64,000 bases of DNA from Setomelanomma holmii. Lineage: Eukaryota > Ascomycota > Dothideomycetes > Pleosporales > Phaeosphaeriaceae. Below are positions 63,875-64,000 of this stretch, piece by piece; the stretch's first letter is position 1, and each line of letters opens with the position of its first letter. The stretch is from contig ML978160.1 in the NCBI GenBank assembly GCA_010015745.1, positions 186,001-250,000 of the forward strand, written 5' to 3'. Under the pieces are notes generated by a model, which was not told the DNA's origin, did no database searches, and saw nothing but the letters and a program-made list of their open reading frames with translations. The translations under genes and the position numbers were made by a program.

Positions 63875-64000
63875 ATTCATGGTTGGTTGTGATTTGATAT
63901 GACATGCAAGTATTTTCCTTACTCGCTTTCGATATAGATGTACAACCACGAATGCATTACATTCATTACATTATACTCATACTCATTACATCATCAGGCC
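63875..64000. repeat. AT/CA-rich simple sequence at the window end
   Basis: After the CSA-type stop, 63953-63995 is an imperfect run of CATTACATT/CATACT units. It is probably 3'UTR or intergenic microsatellite. Confidence 0.5.

Overview
The window is nuclear DNA from a filamentous ascomycete. Genes sit on both strands. Most carry 45-60 bp introns with GT..AG ends and CTGAC/CTAAC-type branch points, and the set includes a VelB velvet factor, CYP51, a YOR1-type ABC pump and an LCCL membrane protein. Protein similarity as I recall it points to Pezizomycotina, probably Dothideomycetes; I cannot name a species. Gene models were built by hand from splice sites and reading-phase bookkeeping. Many close exactly in frame (for example MSH4 with 14 exons and the CHK2-type kinase with 5).

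Layout. 1-7 kb: 3' end of a PCA1-like heavy-metal P-type ATPase, a RING-finger gene whose frame does not close, an LCCL-domain membrane protein and a large fungus-specific membrane protein. 7.5-9.1 kb: a small one-TM protein gene beside a truncated tandem copy of its own 3' half. 9-19 kb is gene-poor. It holds a multi-spanning membrane protein, a four-exon secreted cysteine-rich protein (effector-like), a 63-residue single-TM protein with a long 5'UTR intron, a doubtful small gene and a conserved unknown. 19.7-27.7 kb: ornithine aminotransferase and a full-length ABCC transporter. 29-36 kb: a small tail-anchored-looking protein, the ribosome assembly factor RSA4 and, head to head with it, the meiotic MutS homologue MSH4.

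36-51 kb: nitronate monooxygenase-like, CYP51, an FHA-kinase of the CHK2/Rad53/PRD-4 family, ATG10, mitoribosomal DAP3/mS29 head to head with RRS1, and two MFS transporters. 52-64 kb: a 1191-residue protein whose layout (helical N-terminus, PH-like fold, long disordered middle, C-terminal coiled coil) matches meiotic axis proteins of the Red1/SYCP2 type, then velB, the ribosome-collision E3 ligase HEL2/ZNF598, MND1, a conserved unknown and a CSA/ERCC8 (Rad28)-type WD40 protein.

How it works together. There are no operons. Several pairs share short divergent promoters (RSA4/MSH4, CHK2/ATG10, DAP3/RRS1, the 61.6 kb unknown/CSA). Two themes recur: meiosis and DNA damage (MSH4, MND1, CHK2-type kinase, CSA-type, candidate axis protein) and ribosome production or surveillance (RSA4, RRS1, DAP3, HEL2). 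The best leads are the candidate axis protein, the secreted cysteine-rich protein and the tandem duplication at 7.5-9 kb. I saw no rRNA or tRNA gene, CRISPR array or intact transposon.
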